A stretch of 51,442 nucleotides of DNA. It comes from CAYFSS01 sp964345975. GTDB taxonomy: Bacteria; Bacillota; Clostridia; Saccharofermentanales; Fastidiosipilaceae. This document shows, piece after piece, positions 26,247 through 35,290 of this stretch; the first letter of the stretch is position 1, and every line of letters starts with the position of its first letter. Under the pieces are notes generated by a model. It saw nothing but the letters and a program-made list of their open reading frames with translations, was not told the DNA's origin and searched no databases. Where the stretch lies: the NCBI GenBank assembly GCA_964345975.1, contig CAYFSS010000016.1:1-51442 (forward strand), written 5' to 3'. The position numbers and the translations under genes were made by a program.

Positions 26247-26702
26247 CGATTTAAATAATGTCTTGCTATCTAATATAACGGTAAACGGTCCATCATTGAC
26301 AAGTTCAACTTGCATGTCAGCCCCGAAGACACCCCATTGTACTTTCCCGGGAAACGTAGCATGGGCTAATTCTTTTATAGCTTCAAACAAGGCTTCGCCC
26401 TCTTCGGGTCGGGCAGCTTCCGTAAATGAGGGACGATTACCTCGTCGGGCATTTGCATATAATGTGAACTGAGGAATTAAGAGAATTTCACCTTCGACTT
26501 GCGAGAGACTCAAGTTTGTTTTGCCTTCTTGATCGGCAAAAATTCGCAAGCGCTCCATCTTAGCCCAGAACGGCTCGATGAGGTCTGCAGTGTCTTCTGC
26601 ACCGGCGGCAAATAAAACAACAAAACCATGACCAATCTGTCCACGCACGACCCCGTCGATCGATACTGAAGCCGAGGTCACTCTTTGGATGACTGCCCTC
26701 AT
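26244..26702 (-). CDS. dtd: D-aminoacyl-tRNA deacylase
   Basis: This 152-residue protein of normal length has the family start MRAVIQRVTSASVSIDG and the Gly-cis-Pro motif NDGPFT (136-141). Dtd frees tRNA from D-amino acids and glycine, a chirality check in translation. The second family motif is normally SQFT at 77-80; here it reads PQFT (Pro77, Gln78, Phe79, Thr80), so the Ser is replaced while Thr80 remains. The start ATG overlaps the helD stop (ATGA). Two tRNA-proofreading proteins (this and AlaX) are in the window. Confidence 0.94.
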   Translation of the reverse strand: MRAVIQRVTSASVSIDGVVRGQIGHGFVVLFAAGAEDTADLIEPFWAKMERLRIFADQEGKTNLSLSQVEGEILLIPQFTLYANARRGNRPSFTEAARPEEGEALFEAIKELAHATFPGKVQWGVFGADMQVELVNDGPFTVILDSKTLFKS

Positions 26703-28786
26703 GCCCTTTCCTCCACAATCCAGTAGTCAGCATCTTCGTCAATCCCAAGCTCATATAAGGATTCTATGGTTGACTCGGTGTACAACGAAAGATCATGCAA
26801 GGCGCGTGTTGCAGAGACATATAGAGCTTGTCGATGTTGTTGATCCGATGGGCCAGGAATCGTAGGGCTATAGATCCATACGCTATCGAACTCCATCCCC
26901 CGAGCCATGGTTGGGGTTAAGATCAAGGTCGATATCTCACCCTCTACAAAGGTCGGTGTACTCTTCAACATCGGTCCTTCGAGTTGTTCCGCTAAATCCT
27001 GAAGTCCTTCGACGACATCCATGTCGGCGCAAAGGATTGCATAGCTGTTATGCTCAGCCATCTCCACAGCAGCGGCAAAGTCTCGGATCAATTGCTCATC
27101 AACCTGATCACCTAGAACAACTCTAACTGGTTTAACATGACGTTCCAGAGACTCAATTTCCTCTGCACCCACGATCCGTTTGCTGAATTCGGAGATCTCC
27201 CACGACGAGCGGTACGCAATGTGGAAGTCATGATGGAGCACTCTCTCCGCACCACCATAGATCCGGATAAGATCATCGAGATAGGTTTCTTCCGCTATAA
27301 ATGTCAAAGCTTGGTGCAGGTCTCCCAGAATGGTCTTCGTTGCCGGGAAAATTTCTGCCAAGAAAGCATGCTGCCATAGCATAAGATCTTGCATTTCATC
27401 GACCATGAGATGTTTGACATCATAGTCCGACGGTACGCCATGAAAGACCAGGACCAAAGATGCCAGCAACGATAGATCCAATTGATCCAAGCGTTGTTTG
27501 CCGGGTTCTTGGCCTACAGCTGCCAAACCCAGATCCAAGAGTTCACGCAGATTATAAACCGGCAGCATTGCTTCAATTTGTTCCAGAACTTTATCGCGAT
27601 GCCAAAGTATTCTGCGGTGACGATAACGTTCAAGAAGAAGTTGGAGGACCGCTTCGGCTCTCTTATAGAGGGGTAAGTGCGATGTGTTTTCTTCCCAGAG
27701 CTGAGCTATCTCCTCTGACGAGACTTGATGTCTAGCAAAGGATACGGGCGCGGGGTTGAAACTCTCCGCGACAAATTTGTCGATAAATTCTGTCCACTTA
27801 CGCCAAAACTCAGGTTTACCCATTGCATTGGCACGCTCCCACGTTGGCTCAGGATAAGTGTAATTCCTATAACGACCTTCAACTCGACTCACCACATCTC
27901 TACAAAGTTGCTCGAAGGTCATCGAGCGCAGAGGATCTCCTTGAAGCGTCGGCAGGATGTCGGCAATGTATTCGGTAAACTGGCGATTAGGTGAGATAAG
28001 AAGAATGTCGGAAGCTTGAAGTTTAGGATTACGATAAAGGAGCCACGCTGCTCGGTGCATAGCAACAGAACTCTTTCCGGAGCCGGCAACCCCAACCAAG
28101 ATGAGATCGCGCTCGGGCGAGGTCCGTATGACGGCATTTTGCTCTTTCTGAAGCGTCGCAGCAATTGCTTCAAGTCGTGGCGAGGCATGTTCGGAGAGCA
28201 CTTCGTGAAGCATACGGTCGTATCGTTCATCGGATTGACGATAGATCTCTTCAATTTCCCCATCGCGGATGAGGAACTGGTACTTATCAACGAGCTCGAC
28301 CTCGCGTTGACCACGGGGCGTTTCATAGTGATTGTGACCTATTTCACCTTCGTAATATAAACTTGCAACCGGTGAGCGCCAGTCGACGACCCATTGAGTC
28401 ATGGCTCGCTCATCGACGAGATCTCTTAAACCGATATAACAAGACCTGAGGGTTTCATCGGGCGTCATGCGGAGATCAATGCGAGCAAAATAGGGTTGTG
28501 CCAAGAGACTCTTTAAGAGCGTTAGGCGCGCTTCCATCTCTTCTTGTCGATGAAAATTACGGCGTAAACTATCTTGGACTTGGGCGGAATCAACGAGTCC
28601 TCCGCCTTCTTTAAACTCAAGGCCCTCAGCATAGGCTTGTGCCTTCGTCTCACGATCCTCTTCCTTCTGCCTTTGGAGGCGATCGGTTAGAGTTTCGATT
28701 TCACGACGCAAGTACGCCTGCACATCTGCTAAATAGGCTCGTTCCCTCGTATAGAGTTCATTCTTCATGGACAATACAGCACCCAT
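26699..28786 (-). CDS. helD: HelD-type superfamily 1 helicase (RNA polymerase recycling)
   Basis: This 695-residue UvrD-like ATPase has a coiled-coil N-terminal arm (about 1-110), as in HelD, which binds RNA polymerase and clears stalled complexes. It has Walker A VGVAGSGKSSVAMHRAA near residue 230, the DEMQDL motif II in HLMVDEMQDLMLWQ, and C-terminal motifs LTPTMARGMEFDSVWIYSP and ALYVSATRA. The RecB/UvrD Gln-tail and nuclease domains are absent. Two nearby ATGs (28786 and 28768) could start it; neither has a strong ribosome binding site. It is coupled to dtd downstream. Confidence 0.88.
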   Translation of the reverse strand: MGAVLSMKNELYTRERAYLADVQAYLRREIETLTDRLQRQKEEDRETKAQAYAEGLEFKEGGGLVDSAQVQDSLRRNFHRQEEMEARLTLLKSLLAQPYFARIDLRMTPDETLRSCYIGLRDLVDERAMTQWVVDWRSPVASLYYEGEIGHNHYETPRGQREVELVDKYQFLIRDGEIEEIYRQSDERYDRMLHEVLSEHASPRLEAIAATLQKEQNAVIRTSPERDLILVGVAGSGKSSVAMHRAAWLLYRNPKLQASDILLISPNRQFTEYIADILPTLQGDPLRSMTFEQLCRDVVSRVEGRYRNYTYPEPTWERANAMGKPEFWRKWTEFIDKFVAESFNPAPVSFARHQVSSEEIAQLWEENTSHLPLYKRAEAVLQLLLERYRHRRILWHRDKVLEQIEAMLPVYNLRELLDLGLAAVGQEPGKQRLDQLDLSLLASLVLVFHGVPSDYDVKHLMVDEMQDLMLWQHAFLAEIFPATKTILGDLHQALTFIAEETYLDDLIRIYGGAERVLHHDFHIAYRSSWEISEFSKRIVGAEEIESLERHVKPVRVVLGDQVDEQLIRDFAAAVEMAEHNSYAILCADMDVVEGLQDLAEQLEGPMLKSTPTFVEGEISTLILTPTMARGMEFDSVWIYSPTIPGPSDQQHRQALYVSATRALHDLSLYTESTIESLYELGIDEDADYWIVEERA

Positions 28787-28810
28787 TTCTGTTCATCAGA
28801 CGGTAACTAT

Positions 28811-28852
28811 AACCCAAGGGTCGATTGATCTTTCAAAGGGTACCCTTGGGTT
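28811..28852. repeat. 11-bp perfect inverted repeat
   Basis: AACCCAAGGGT (28811-28821) is repeated in inverse at 28842-28852, and the inner arm also contains the palindrome AAGGGTACCCTT. It lies between the DUF4091 gene stop and helD. It could be a terminator for the DUF4091 gene, but the T run is missing. Confidence 0.5.
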
Positions 28853-28928
28853 CGAAACTTAAGTCTAACGCAAACAGCGCTACTTGTCCTTAGATGGGAA
28901 TGTAGCATGGCCTCGGAGCGATCAGGTC

Positions 28929-30635
28929 TTATTTATTAGCCAAGCGCTCATTCACTTTGCGACGAAGATTCAAGAGATAGACCTCGCTGTTCGGGAAATT
29001 TTCAAACGTCACTTCTTCTTCGAGTCCCTCATCGATCAAGGCAACGACGTCTTCATGGGATGTCGCATCAGCTAATGCTTGAAGAGCTCTTAGATCCTGA
29101 AAAGCCTCCTGCATCCACTTTAGTCTCAATGAACCCCAAGCCTCATACTTATTACCGGGGTAAACCAAGTAAGGGTCACCGGCATGGAATCCGCCATCCG
29201 CATCCGAATTGCAGAATGGATTGATCATGTGAGTCGAATACTGAGCGTTATAGAAGTTATATCCCCAATGGAGGAACCCTTTGATGTTGTACTTGAACAT
29301 CTGGATCCCAATAATGCGAGTGCGTACGCCCGGTAAACTAAAGTAGCGATTGGAAACATCCAAGGCTTGGCCCGTACAATAGTATGTCCAGAGGTCTTTC
29401 ACTTCACCATCTAAGAAAGGCCGGATATGATTGTTTGCCGGAATCGGATGCTCAACCAAACCTTCTTCATAGAATGCATAGTCAGATAAAGCATCGATCC
29501 TCATCTCATCTTTCAGGATATCGGCAACAACATTAAGCGCTGTACGATAGTTCTCCAAGTTATGCTTTGATGGCTCATCGGAAACATGAAAGAAGGATTT
29601 CTCTCTGATCCCGAGCTCATCGAGCTCTTTCAAGAGTTCAGGTAAGAAAGCATGGAGGAAATCAGCATATTCACCGTTAGCCGGTGTATCCCAGAAGAAG
29701 CGACGAATGAGTTCGCCATCTTTATTTACCATGATCTTCGGAGCAGCTTTCGCACCCCACTGCGTGAAGAGGTGGCATAGTTCGAAGCCTTTGACGCCAA
29801 GATCCAGCGCCAGATTCACCCAGCGGTGAAAACGGGTGAAGTCAAACGTCCACTCTAAATCCCCGGTTTCCGTGATGTCGACAAGCTGAACCGTCGTTCT
29901 TTCACCGCCTTCAGCGGTATCGAGCGGAGGTGTAAAGAGCGGCGTCAAGAGCAAATTGATCCCATGATCGACAGCCATAGCGATTTGACTCTCAATGGCT
30001 TGCCAATGTTCTTCAGACCACACTTCAACTTCGTAGTAATCAGCGATACAGTCCGCATGGAACCATTCCGTATGCCAGACCTTCTCTTCGGCTAAGGAAA
30101 CCTCGAGAATTTCCATCGTTTGTGTTACGTCTGCCGAAGCATCAACAGCTTCTTGCGTCGAACTGTAACGGACCCGGACGCGGTACTTTCCGGGTTTTAG
30201 ATCACGCGAGGCATTGAATTCAACATAGATTCCTTGCCATTGGTCCGGAACCAAGAGAATCGTATCGCCGGAAGATAATGGTAGAAGTAGATCAGGGTAC
30301 TGTCCTTCGTCACCTGAAAGATAGCTGCTGTCTCGCATGGTTTTAGGAAGGACGGTGAAGTTAGCCGGTGTGTTCTTGATTTCATAGAGCTTCACCGCAG
30401 AGGGTTGGTCGATTTCTTCCCAGTCATGATCGTTTTTTTGTTCAATGATGACATCAACTTTGTAATGACGCATCCATTGATGAAAATTACAAGCTGCCAC
30501 TTGAAAAGCCAAGCGTTCGTCTGCAAGTCCACTTAAACGAATGAGTTCTGAACCTTTAAGAGGAAGTTGTTGGGGAAAGATCTTCGCCATAGAGCTAAGC
30601 CTACGAAGTTGGATGAATTCATTTCTGTCTGACAT
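28929..30635 (-). CDS. DUF4091-domain protein (glycoside hydrolase-like)
   Basis: This 568-residue cytoplasmic protein has no signal peptide. The C-terminal two-thirds match the DUF4091 plan: a TIM-barrel-like region with KGFELCHLFTQWGAKAAP, the FFHVSDEPSKHNLENY block with acidic residues, LDGEVKDLWTYYCTGQ, and LHWGYNFYNAQYS near the end. Members resemble glycoside hydrolases, and the enzymatic activity is largely uncharacterised. The N-terminal 190 residues look like a beta-sandwich. AAAGGAA precedes the ATG. Within the window the possible functional company is the Gfo/Idh oxidoreductase at 36797. Confidence 0.8.
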   Translation of the reverse strand: MSDRNEFIQLRRLSSMAKIFPQQLPLKGSELIRLSGLADERLAFQVAACNFHQWMRHYKVDVIIEQKNDHDWEEIDQPSAVKLYEIKNTPANFTVLPKTMRDSSYLSGDEGQYPDLLLPLSSGDTILLVPDQWQGIYVEFNASRDLKPGKYRVRVRYSSTQEAVDASADVTQTMEILEVSLAEEKVWHTEWFHADCIADYYEVEVWSEEHWQAIESQIAMAVDHGINLLLTPLFTPPLDTAEGGERTTVQLVDITETGDLEWTFDFTRFHRWVNLALDLGVKGFELCHLFTQWGAKAAPKIMVNKDGELIRRFFWDTPANGEYADFLHAFLPELLKELDELGIREKSFFHVSDEPSKHNLENYRTALNVVADILKDEMRIDALSDYAFYEEGLVEHPIPANNHIRPFLDGEVKDLWTYYCTGQALDVSNRYFSLPGVRTRIIGIQMFKYNIKGFLHWGYNFYNAQYSTHMINPFCNSDADGGFHAGDPYLVYPGNKYEAWGSLRLKWMQEAFQDLRALQALADATSHEDVVALIDEGLEEEVTFENFPNSEVYLLNLRRKVNERLANK

Positions 30636-30696
30636 AGGTGATTCCTTTCATGCTTTTGTTTATTAGTATCGCCTGAATAATAGTGAGTTCGGACGA

Positions 30697-31203
30697 TCAA
30701 TTCCAGTCTTTGAGCTCCCAAGGAACCCACTCGTTCTCAACCTTGCGATAGAGTTTTTGGTTAGCACTGCCACGAAATTGGAGACTCAAGTCTCGCTGTG
30801 CCATGATGAACGGCCCATCGATGAGGTAATCTGCAGCCTCGAGGAGAGCGGCCACGGGTGGATCTGTTTGGGCTTTTGTTTGTAATGTTTGAAGGAGATA
30901 CCCGGTATAAACCAGGACGTCTCCCCCTGCCTCATGCACTAGCTTGGCAATCTCGGCTGAAGCTGCGGCTTGTTCAAATGGTTCACCGCCACTTAGCGTC
31001 AAACCGCGCAAGTGAGATCTTGAACGATAATCATCGTAAATCTCTTGAATGCTCATAAGGTTCCCGCCTTCCATAGGCCAAGTCTCGGGATTATGACAAC
31101 CCGGGCAGCCATGGGGACAACCTTGTGTAAAGATCGCATAACGAAAGCCCGGTCCATCAGTGATAGACTCGGGCACTATTCCGGCTATTCGTAACGTTGA
31201 CAT
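30697..31203 (-). CDS. nrdG: Anaerobic ribonucleotide reductase activase (radical SAM)
   Basis: This 168-residue radical SAM protein generates the glycyl radical on NrdD. The iron-sulfur motif is CPHGCPGCHNPETW near residue 29, then LTLSGGEPFEQA (SAM-binding GGE) and VLVYTGY. The length is typical. Its ATG shares a base with the stop of the upstream 47-codon gene (TAATG), so the three nrd genes act as one unit. It works only without oxygen, supporting an anaerobic host. Confidence 0.95.
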   Translation of the reverse strand: MSTLRIAGIVPESITDGPGFRYAIFTQGCPHGCPGCHNPETWPMEGGNLMSIQEIYDDYRSRSHLRGLTLSGGEPFEQAAASAEIAKLVHEAGGDVLVYTGYLLQTLQTKAQTDPPVAALLEAADYLIDGPFIMAQRDLSLQFRGSANQKLYRKVENEWVPWELKDWN

Positions 31204-31346
31204 TAGCGGTTAACGGAATGCTTCACGCGATCTTCGACTTCGGAACGCTTCGCATCGTTGAAGCGATCTACCGTGCCAACGAGATACCCCGTGATGCGAC
31301 GGATTCTTTGAAACTTAACACCTTGTCCAATACTCTTCTCTTTCAT
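31203..31346 (-). CDS. Separate glycyl-radical C-terminal piece of NrdD
   Basis: This 47-residue gene has GGGAGGT about 9 bases before its ATG and overlaps the nrdG start (TAATG). It begins MKEKSIGQGVKF and contains RRITGYLVGT, then RFNDAKRSEVEDRVKH. This matches the last 30-35 residues of ordinary NrdD, where the radical Gly sits in RVxGY followed by NxxK and RVKH. Gly20 would be the radical site. The long NrdD upstream ends without this motif. It is probably a subunit or domain supplied in trans, and I know of similar short annotated proteins only from memory. Confidence 0.75.
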   Translation of the reverse strand: MKEKSIGQGVKFQRIRRITGYLVGTVDRFNDAKRSEVEDRVKHSVNR

Positions 31347-31360
31347 GTTCTTAACCTCCC

Positions 31361-31376
31361 GTCGGACTTAGCCGAC
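31361..31376 (-). promoter_or_regulatory. Small hairpin just before the ribosome site of the 47-codon gene
   Basis: GTCGG, a 6-base loop and CCGAC lie directly 5' of the GGGAGG ribosome binding site on the minus strand. It might tune translation or mRNA stability between nrdD and its small partner. There is no T run. Confidence 0.35.
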
Positions 31377-31466
31377 AAATAATCTCTGATGTAAATAAAC
31401 AGCATTAACAACTGCAAAGGATCAATCTAAAGTAAAGCCCGTAGGTTCTTCCCAATTAGTTTGCCA

Positions 31467-33824
31467 CTATATCTTAGCTTGGAACGCTTCAGGAACATCC
31501 GGATAACGCTTGATGAGGTCACGCATTTGCTCAACCGAAATAGCTTCACCATCGCGACGTCCACAACGCGGACAAACTTCATCGATAACGCCTAGGTAAC
31601 CGCAAATGGGGTCTCGATCGACCGGATGGTTCACGGAGCCATAGCCAACCCCGGCCTCTTTCATAGCTCGAATAACTGCTTCAAAAGCATCGAGATTCTT
31701 CATTGTATCCCCGTCGAGTTCAACATAACTGATATGGCCGGCATTCGTCAGAGCATGATAAGGGGCTTCTAAAGCAATCTTCTCAAACACGCCGATGGGA
31801 TGGTAGACAGGGATGTGGAAGGAATTCGTGTAGTAGTTATGATCCGTCACACCGGGGATCTTCCCGTAACGTTCACGATCCAGACGGACAAAACGTCCAC
31901 TGAGGCCTTCTGCAGGAGTTGCGATGAGGCTGAAATTCAATCCGGTCTTGGCGGATTTCTCATCACAACGCTGACGCATATGGCTAACAATTTCGAGACC
32001 TAGTTTCTGTGCTGCTTCAGACTGACCGTGATGTTCACCGGTTAAAGCAACCAGGGTTTCAGCCAAGCCGATGAAGCCTAACGTCAACGTCCCATGTTTC
32101 AAAACTTCTTCAATGGGTTCATCGATGTCTAACTTCTCGGAATCAAGCCAAATGCCTTGTCCCATCAAGAACGGATAATTTCGTGCCGTCTTACGTGCCT
32201 GGATGTTAAAGCGCTGAAGAAGCTGTCGGAAGATGAGGTCGATCTTTTCATCGAGGTCACTAAAGAACTTCGTCTTGTTTCCCCTGGCTTCGATTGCAAG
32301 CCGAGGTAAATTGACCGAGCTAAAGGACAAATTGCCGCGGCCGCTGGTCACTTCTCGCTCCGGATCATGGACATTGCCCATCACCCTAGTGCGGCAACCC
32401 ATATAGGAAACTTCCGAATTATAGTCTCCTTCCCGATAATACTGGGCATTAAACGGCGCATCGAGGAAGCTGAAATTCGGGAAGAGTCGCTTAGCTGATG
32501 TTTTCATCGCCTCGCGGAAGAGATCATAGTTTGGATCTTCAGGATTGTAATTGATGCCTTCTTTGACCTTAAAGATCTGGACCGGGAAGATGGCTGTTTC
32601 ACCGCTTCCTAAACCTTCTTGAGTTGCTTTAAGAAGACTGGCAATGGCCATGCGTCCTGCCGGACTGGTATCAGTCCCATAGTTCAAAGAGCTGAAAGGA
32701 ACTTGAGCACCGGCTCTGGAGTTCATGGTATTGAGGTTATGGATCAAAGCCTGCATCGCCTGATCACTCTCACGCTTACACATTGAATAGGTTTTGCGAT
32801 TAACGGCTTCTGCTAAGTGCTTTGTTTGGGATTCATCCAGGAGATCGTGTTCGATAAACCACGTTGTCAAACGTTCTGCAACAGCTTCAGCATTATCGAG
32901 CGACAAGTCCAAGGAAGGATTGGCTGCGACGAAGGCGTCTTGGACGTCTTCAGCTTTCGTCATGGCAGCTTCGAAATCCATACCTTGCTCCATCTCAAGG
33001 ATCCAGGCATAGAGGGTTTTCATGCTGTCAACCCAAGCCTTGCGCCAACTCTTATTGACACCCTTTGCCATGGCATAGTCAAAGTTCGGGACGGACTGTC
33101 CGCCATGCATTTCATTTTGGTTGGCTTGAATTGCAATACAAGCCAGGGCAGCATAACTTGCAATAGATTGAGGCTCTCGCAAGTAGCCGTGTCCCGTCGA
33201 GAAACCGTGTTCGAAGAGTTTGATTAAATCGATCTGGCAGCAGGTTTCCGTCAGCATGTAGAAATCTTTATCATGAATATGGATATCACCAACTCTATGC
33301 CCTTCGGCCATATCCTGCGGCAAGATGAAATGATCGACGAAGTACTTGGATGCTTCTGAACCATATTTCAACATCATACCCATCGACGTGTCACCATCGA
33401 CGTTGGCATTTTCACGCTTAAGGTCCACATCGGCGGAAGAGGCAAAGGTGATATCCTTAAATAGGCTCATCAAGTCTGCTGAGCTCATCCTCAATTTCTG
33501 ACGTTCTTGGCGATAAAGGATGTAAGCCTTTGCAGTCTGAACCTTCTCGGCCAACATCAGCGTTTCTTCAACCACGTCTTGAATTTCTTCCACCCCGGGG
33601 GTATCCGAAGCATTGAAATGAGCTACTACGTCGCGAGTGATTTGATCAAGTTCTTCTTCACTGACCGCTTCATAGGGAATCGTTTGATTCGCTTTACGGA
33701 TAGCTTCACGGATCTTATAGGCGTCAAAGGGCATGCGGGTTCCGTCACGCTTGATGATGGCTGACGGGATATCCTCGAGGCGATAGAGATCCTCACGCAT
33801 TTGGATGTTGCTATAATCTTCCAT
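31467..33824 (-). CDS. nrdD: Anaerobic ribonucleoside-triphosphate reductase, large chain
   Basis: This 785-residue class III reductase reduces NTPs to dNTPs using formate in anaerobes. It has an N-terminal ATP-cone (about 18-95, IIKRDGTRMPFDAYKIREAI) and the family core with GDIHIHDKDFYMLTETCCQ, QNEMHGGQSVPNFDYAMA and QVPFSSLNYGTD. The C-terminal zinc finger has only three visible Cys (ICGY and CPRC), followed by about 30 residues without the usual RVxGY glycyl-radical motif. That motif is instead on the next gene, 120 bases downstream. AAGGAG precedes the ATG. A probable promoter with an NrdR-like box lies about 50-90 bases upstream. Confidence 0.93.
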   Translation of the reverse strand: MEDYSNIQMREDLYRLEDIPSAIIKRDGTRMPFDAYKIREAIRKANQTIPYEAVSEEELDQITRDVVAHFNASDTPGVEEIQDVVEETLMLAEKVQTAKAYILYRQERQKLRMSSADLMSLFKDITFASSADVDLKRENANVDGDTSMGMMLKYGSEASKYFVDHFILPQDMAEGHRVGDIHIHDKDFYMLTETCCQIDLIKLFEHGFSTGHGYLREPQSIASYAALACIAIQANQNEMHGGQSVPNFDYAMAKGVNKSWRKAWVDSMKTLYAWILEMEQGMDFEAAMTKAEDVQDAFVAANPSLDLSLDNAEAVAERLTTWFIEHDLLDESQTKHLAEAVNRKTYSMCKRESDQAMQALIHNLNTMNSRAGAQVPFSSLNYGTDTSPAGRMAIASLLKATQEGLGSGETAIFPVQIFKVKEGINYNPEDPNYDLFREAMKTSAKRLFPNFSFLDAPFNAQYYREGDYNSEVSYMGCRTRVMGNVHDPEREVTSGRGNLSFSSVNLPRLAIEARGNKTKFFSDLDEKIDLIFRQLLQRFNIQARKTARNYPFLMGQGIWLDSEKLDIDEPIEEVLKHGTLTLGFIGLAETLVALTGEHHGQSEAAQKLGLEIVSHMRQRCDEKSAKTGLNFSLIATPAEGLSGRFVRLDRERYGKIPGVTDHNYYTNSFHIPVYHPIGVFEKIALEAPYHALTNAGHISYVELDGDTMKNLDAFEAVIRAMKEAGVGYGSVNHPVDRDPICGYLGVIDEVCPRCGRRDGEAISVEQMRDLIKRYPDVPEAFQAKI

Positions 33825-34185
33825 GTTTATCTCCTTATTTCTCTGCTCACTTAGCTCTCGAAGGGCAGGAAGCCATATTATCTCTTATATTTAACACAAC
33901 CACAACATCTAGTGGTAGGTCATTGGCAATAAGCATGCATATGGTATACCTAACGTGAACCTCTACGCAAGTCTTCACAATTTCAGCGATGTCCGGTAAC
34001 AACGCGGAATTCCAAGGAAAGAATAGCGAACACTCAACACTTGTTATTTGAACGTTATATTTTGTAACATTCTTGAAACATCAAAACCCGGACCGATAGA
34101 TCCTATTATTTTACTAGTATTATCTAGGAAGTCGGATTAAAGTAAGTAGGAAAATACAGATAAAGTACGTTTGGAGGAGATGATT
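33825..34185. other. Divergent intergenic region between nrdD and galE
   Basis: These 361 bases hold the control sequences of two divergent genes. On the nrdD side is a likely promoter with an overlapping palindrome. On the galE side the DNA is AT-rich, with several -10-like blocks (TATTAT near 34105 and 34118) but no convincing paired -35. I see no open frame, riboswitch or RNA gene here. Confidence 0.6.
33877..33915 (-). promoter_or_regulatory. nrdD promoter with candidate NrdR box
   Basis: On the minus strand GATAAT (33877-33882) is 17 bases from TTGTGG (33900-33905). CCACTAGATGTTGTGG (33900-33915) overlaps the -35 and matches 12 of 16 positions of the NrdR consensus ACACWATATATWGTGT. NrdR represses ribonucleotide reductase genes when dATP is high, normally through two boxes; no good second box is visible. 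Confidence 0.45.
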
Positions 34186-35202
34186 ATGACCGTTCTTGTG
34201 AGTGGTGGTGCCGGCTATATTGGTAGCCATACCTGTATCGAGTTAATTGAAGCAGGTTATGACGTTTTAATCGCAGATGATTTTTCAAACTCATCGCCGG
34301 AGGCTGTGCGCCGGGTTGAGAAAATTGTCCATCGTGAAATCCCTGTCGTCGAAGTAGACCTAAGTAAGCCCGAGGCATGCAAGAAACTCTTTGATGATCA
34401 TCCGGAAATCGATAGTGTCATCCACTTTGCAGCCTTCAAGGCCGTAGGCGAGAGCGTCTCCAAACCGCTTGAATACTATACAAACAACCTCGTCTCTACA
34501 TTAAATCTCCTCAATTGCATGCGCGAGTACGGTGTAAAGACTTTTGTCTTCTCTTCCTCGGCCACAGTATACGGCGATCCCCATACAGTTCCGATCAAAG
34601 AAGATTTTCCTCTTTCAGCTACAAATCCCTACGGGTACACCAAGCTCATGATTGAGCAAATTCTCTTGGACATTGCAAAAGCCGATAAGACCTGGAACAT
34701 TGCTCGACTACGCTATTTCAATCCGGTTGGTGCTCATAAATCAGGCCTTATTGGTGAAGATCCTAACGGTATCCCCAATAATCTCGTCCCCTACATCACA
34801 CAAGTTGCTGCCGGTAAACTCGATGCTCTTAAGATCTTCGGCAATGATTATCCGACACCTGACGGCACCGGCGTTCGCGACTACATTCACGTGGTCGACT
34901 TAGCGAAGGGCCACGTGGAAGCGCTCCATTATATGGAGAATCATCCGGGACTATTGACGATTAATCTGGGAACAGGTCACGGTTACTCCGTCTTGGACAT
35001 GGTCAAGGCTTTCTCTGAAGTCGTCGGTCGCGATATCCCATATGTCATTGCGCCAAGACGACCGGGTGATATTGCAACGTGTTACGCTGACCCCACCCTG
35101 GCAGAAGAACTCATGGGTTGGAAGGCAGAATACGAACTCTTGGAGATGTGTGAAGACAGCTGGCGCTGGCAGTCAAACAATCCTAATGGTTACACAGCAT
35201 AA
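34186..35202 (+). CDS. galE: UDP-glucose 4-epimerase
   Basis: This 338-residue short-chain dehydrogenase-type epimerase interconverts UDP-glucose and UDP-galactose with bound NAD. It shows the NAD motif VSGGAGYIGSHTCIELIE, VFSSSATVYGDP with the catalytic Ser/Thr, NPYGYTKLMIE with the Tyr-x3-Lys pair, and LRYFNPVGAH. A TTG 15 bases upstream is in frame, but it lies within the ribosome binding site. TTGGAGG placed 8 bases before the ATG at 34186 decides the start. It precedes a sugar nucleotidyltransferase gene by 88 bases. Confidence 0.96.
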   Translation: MTVLVSGGAGYIGSHTCIELIEAGYDVLIADDFSNSSPEAVRRVEKIVHREIPVVEVDLSKPEACKKLFDDHPEIDSVIHFAAFKAVGESVSKPLEYYTNNLVSTLNLLNCMREYGVKTFVFSSSATVYGDPHTVPIKEDFPLSATNPYGYTKLMIEQILLDIAKADKTWNIARLRYFNPVGAHKSGLIGEDPNGIPNNLVPYITQVAAGKLDALKIFGNDYPTPDGTGVRDYIHVVDLAKGHVEALHYMENHPGLLTINLGTGHGYSVLDMVKAFSEVVGRDIPYVIAPRRPGDIATCYADPTLAEELMGWKAEYELLEMCEDSWRWQSNNPNGYTA

Positions 35203-35290
35203 TTGCCCATCGCTTGTTGGTGTTTGTTAGAGGATTCATCGTCTCCTTACGGAGATAATAGATAAGCACATTTGAAAGGATTAAGAGAAA

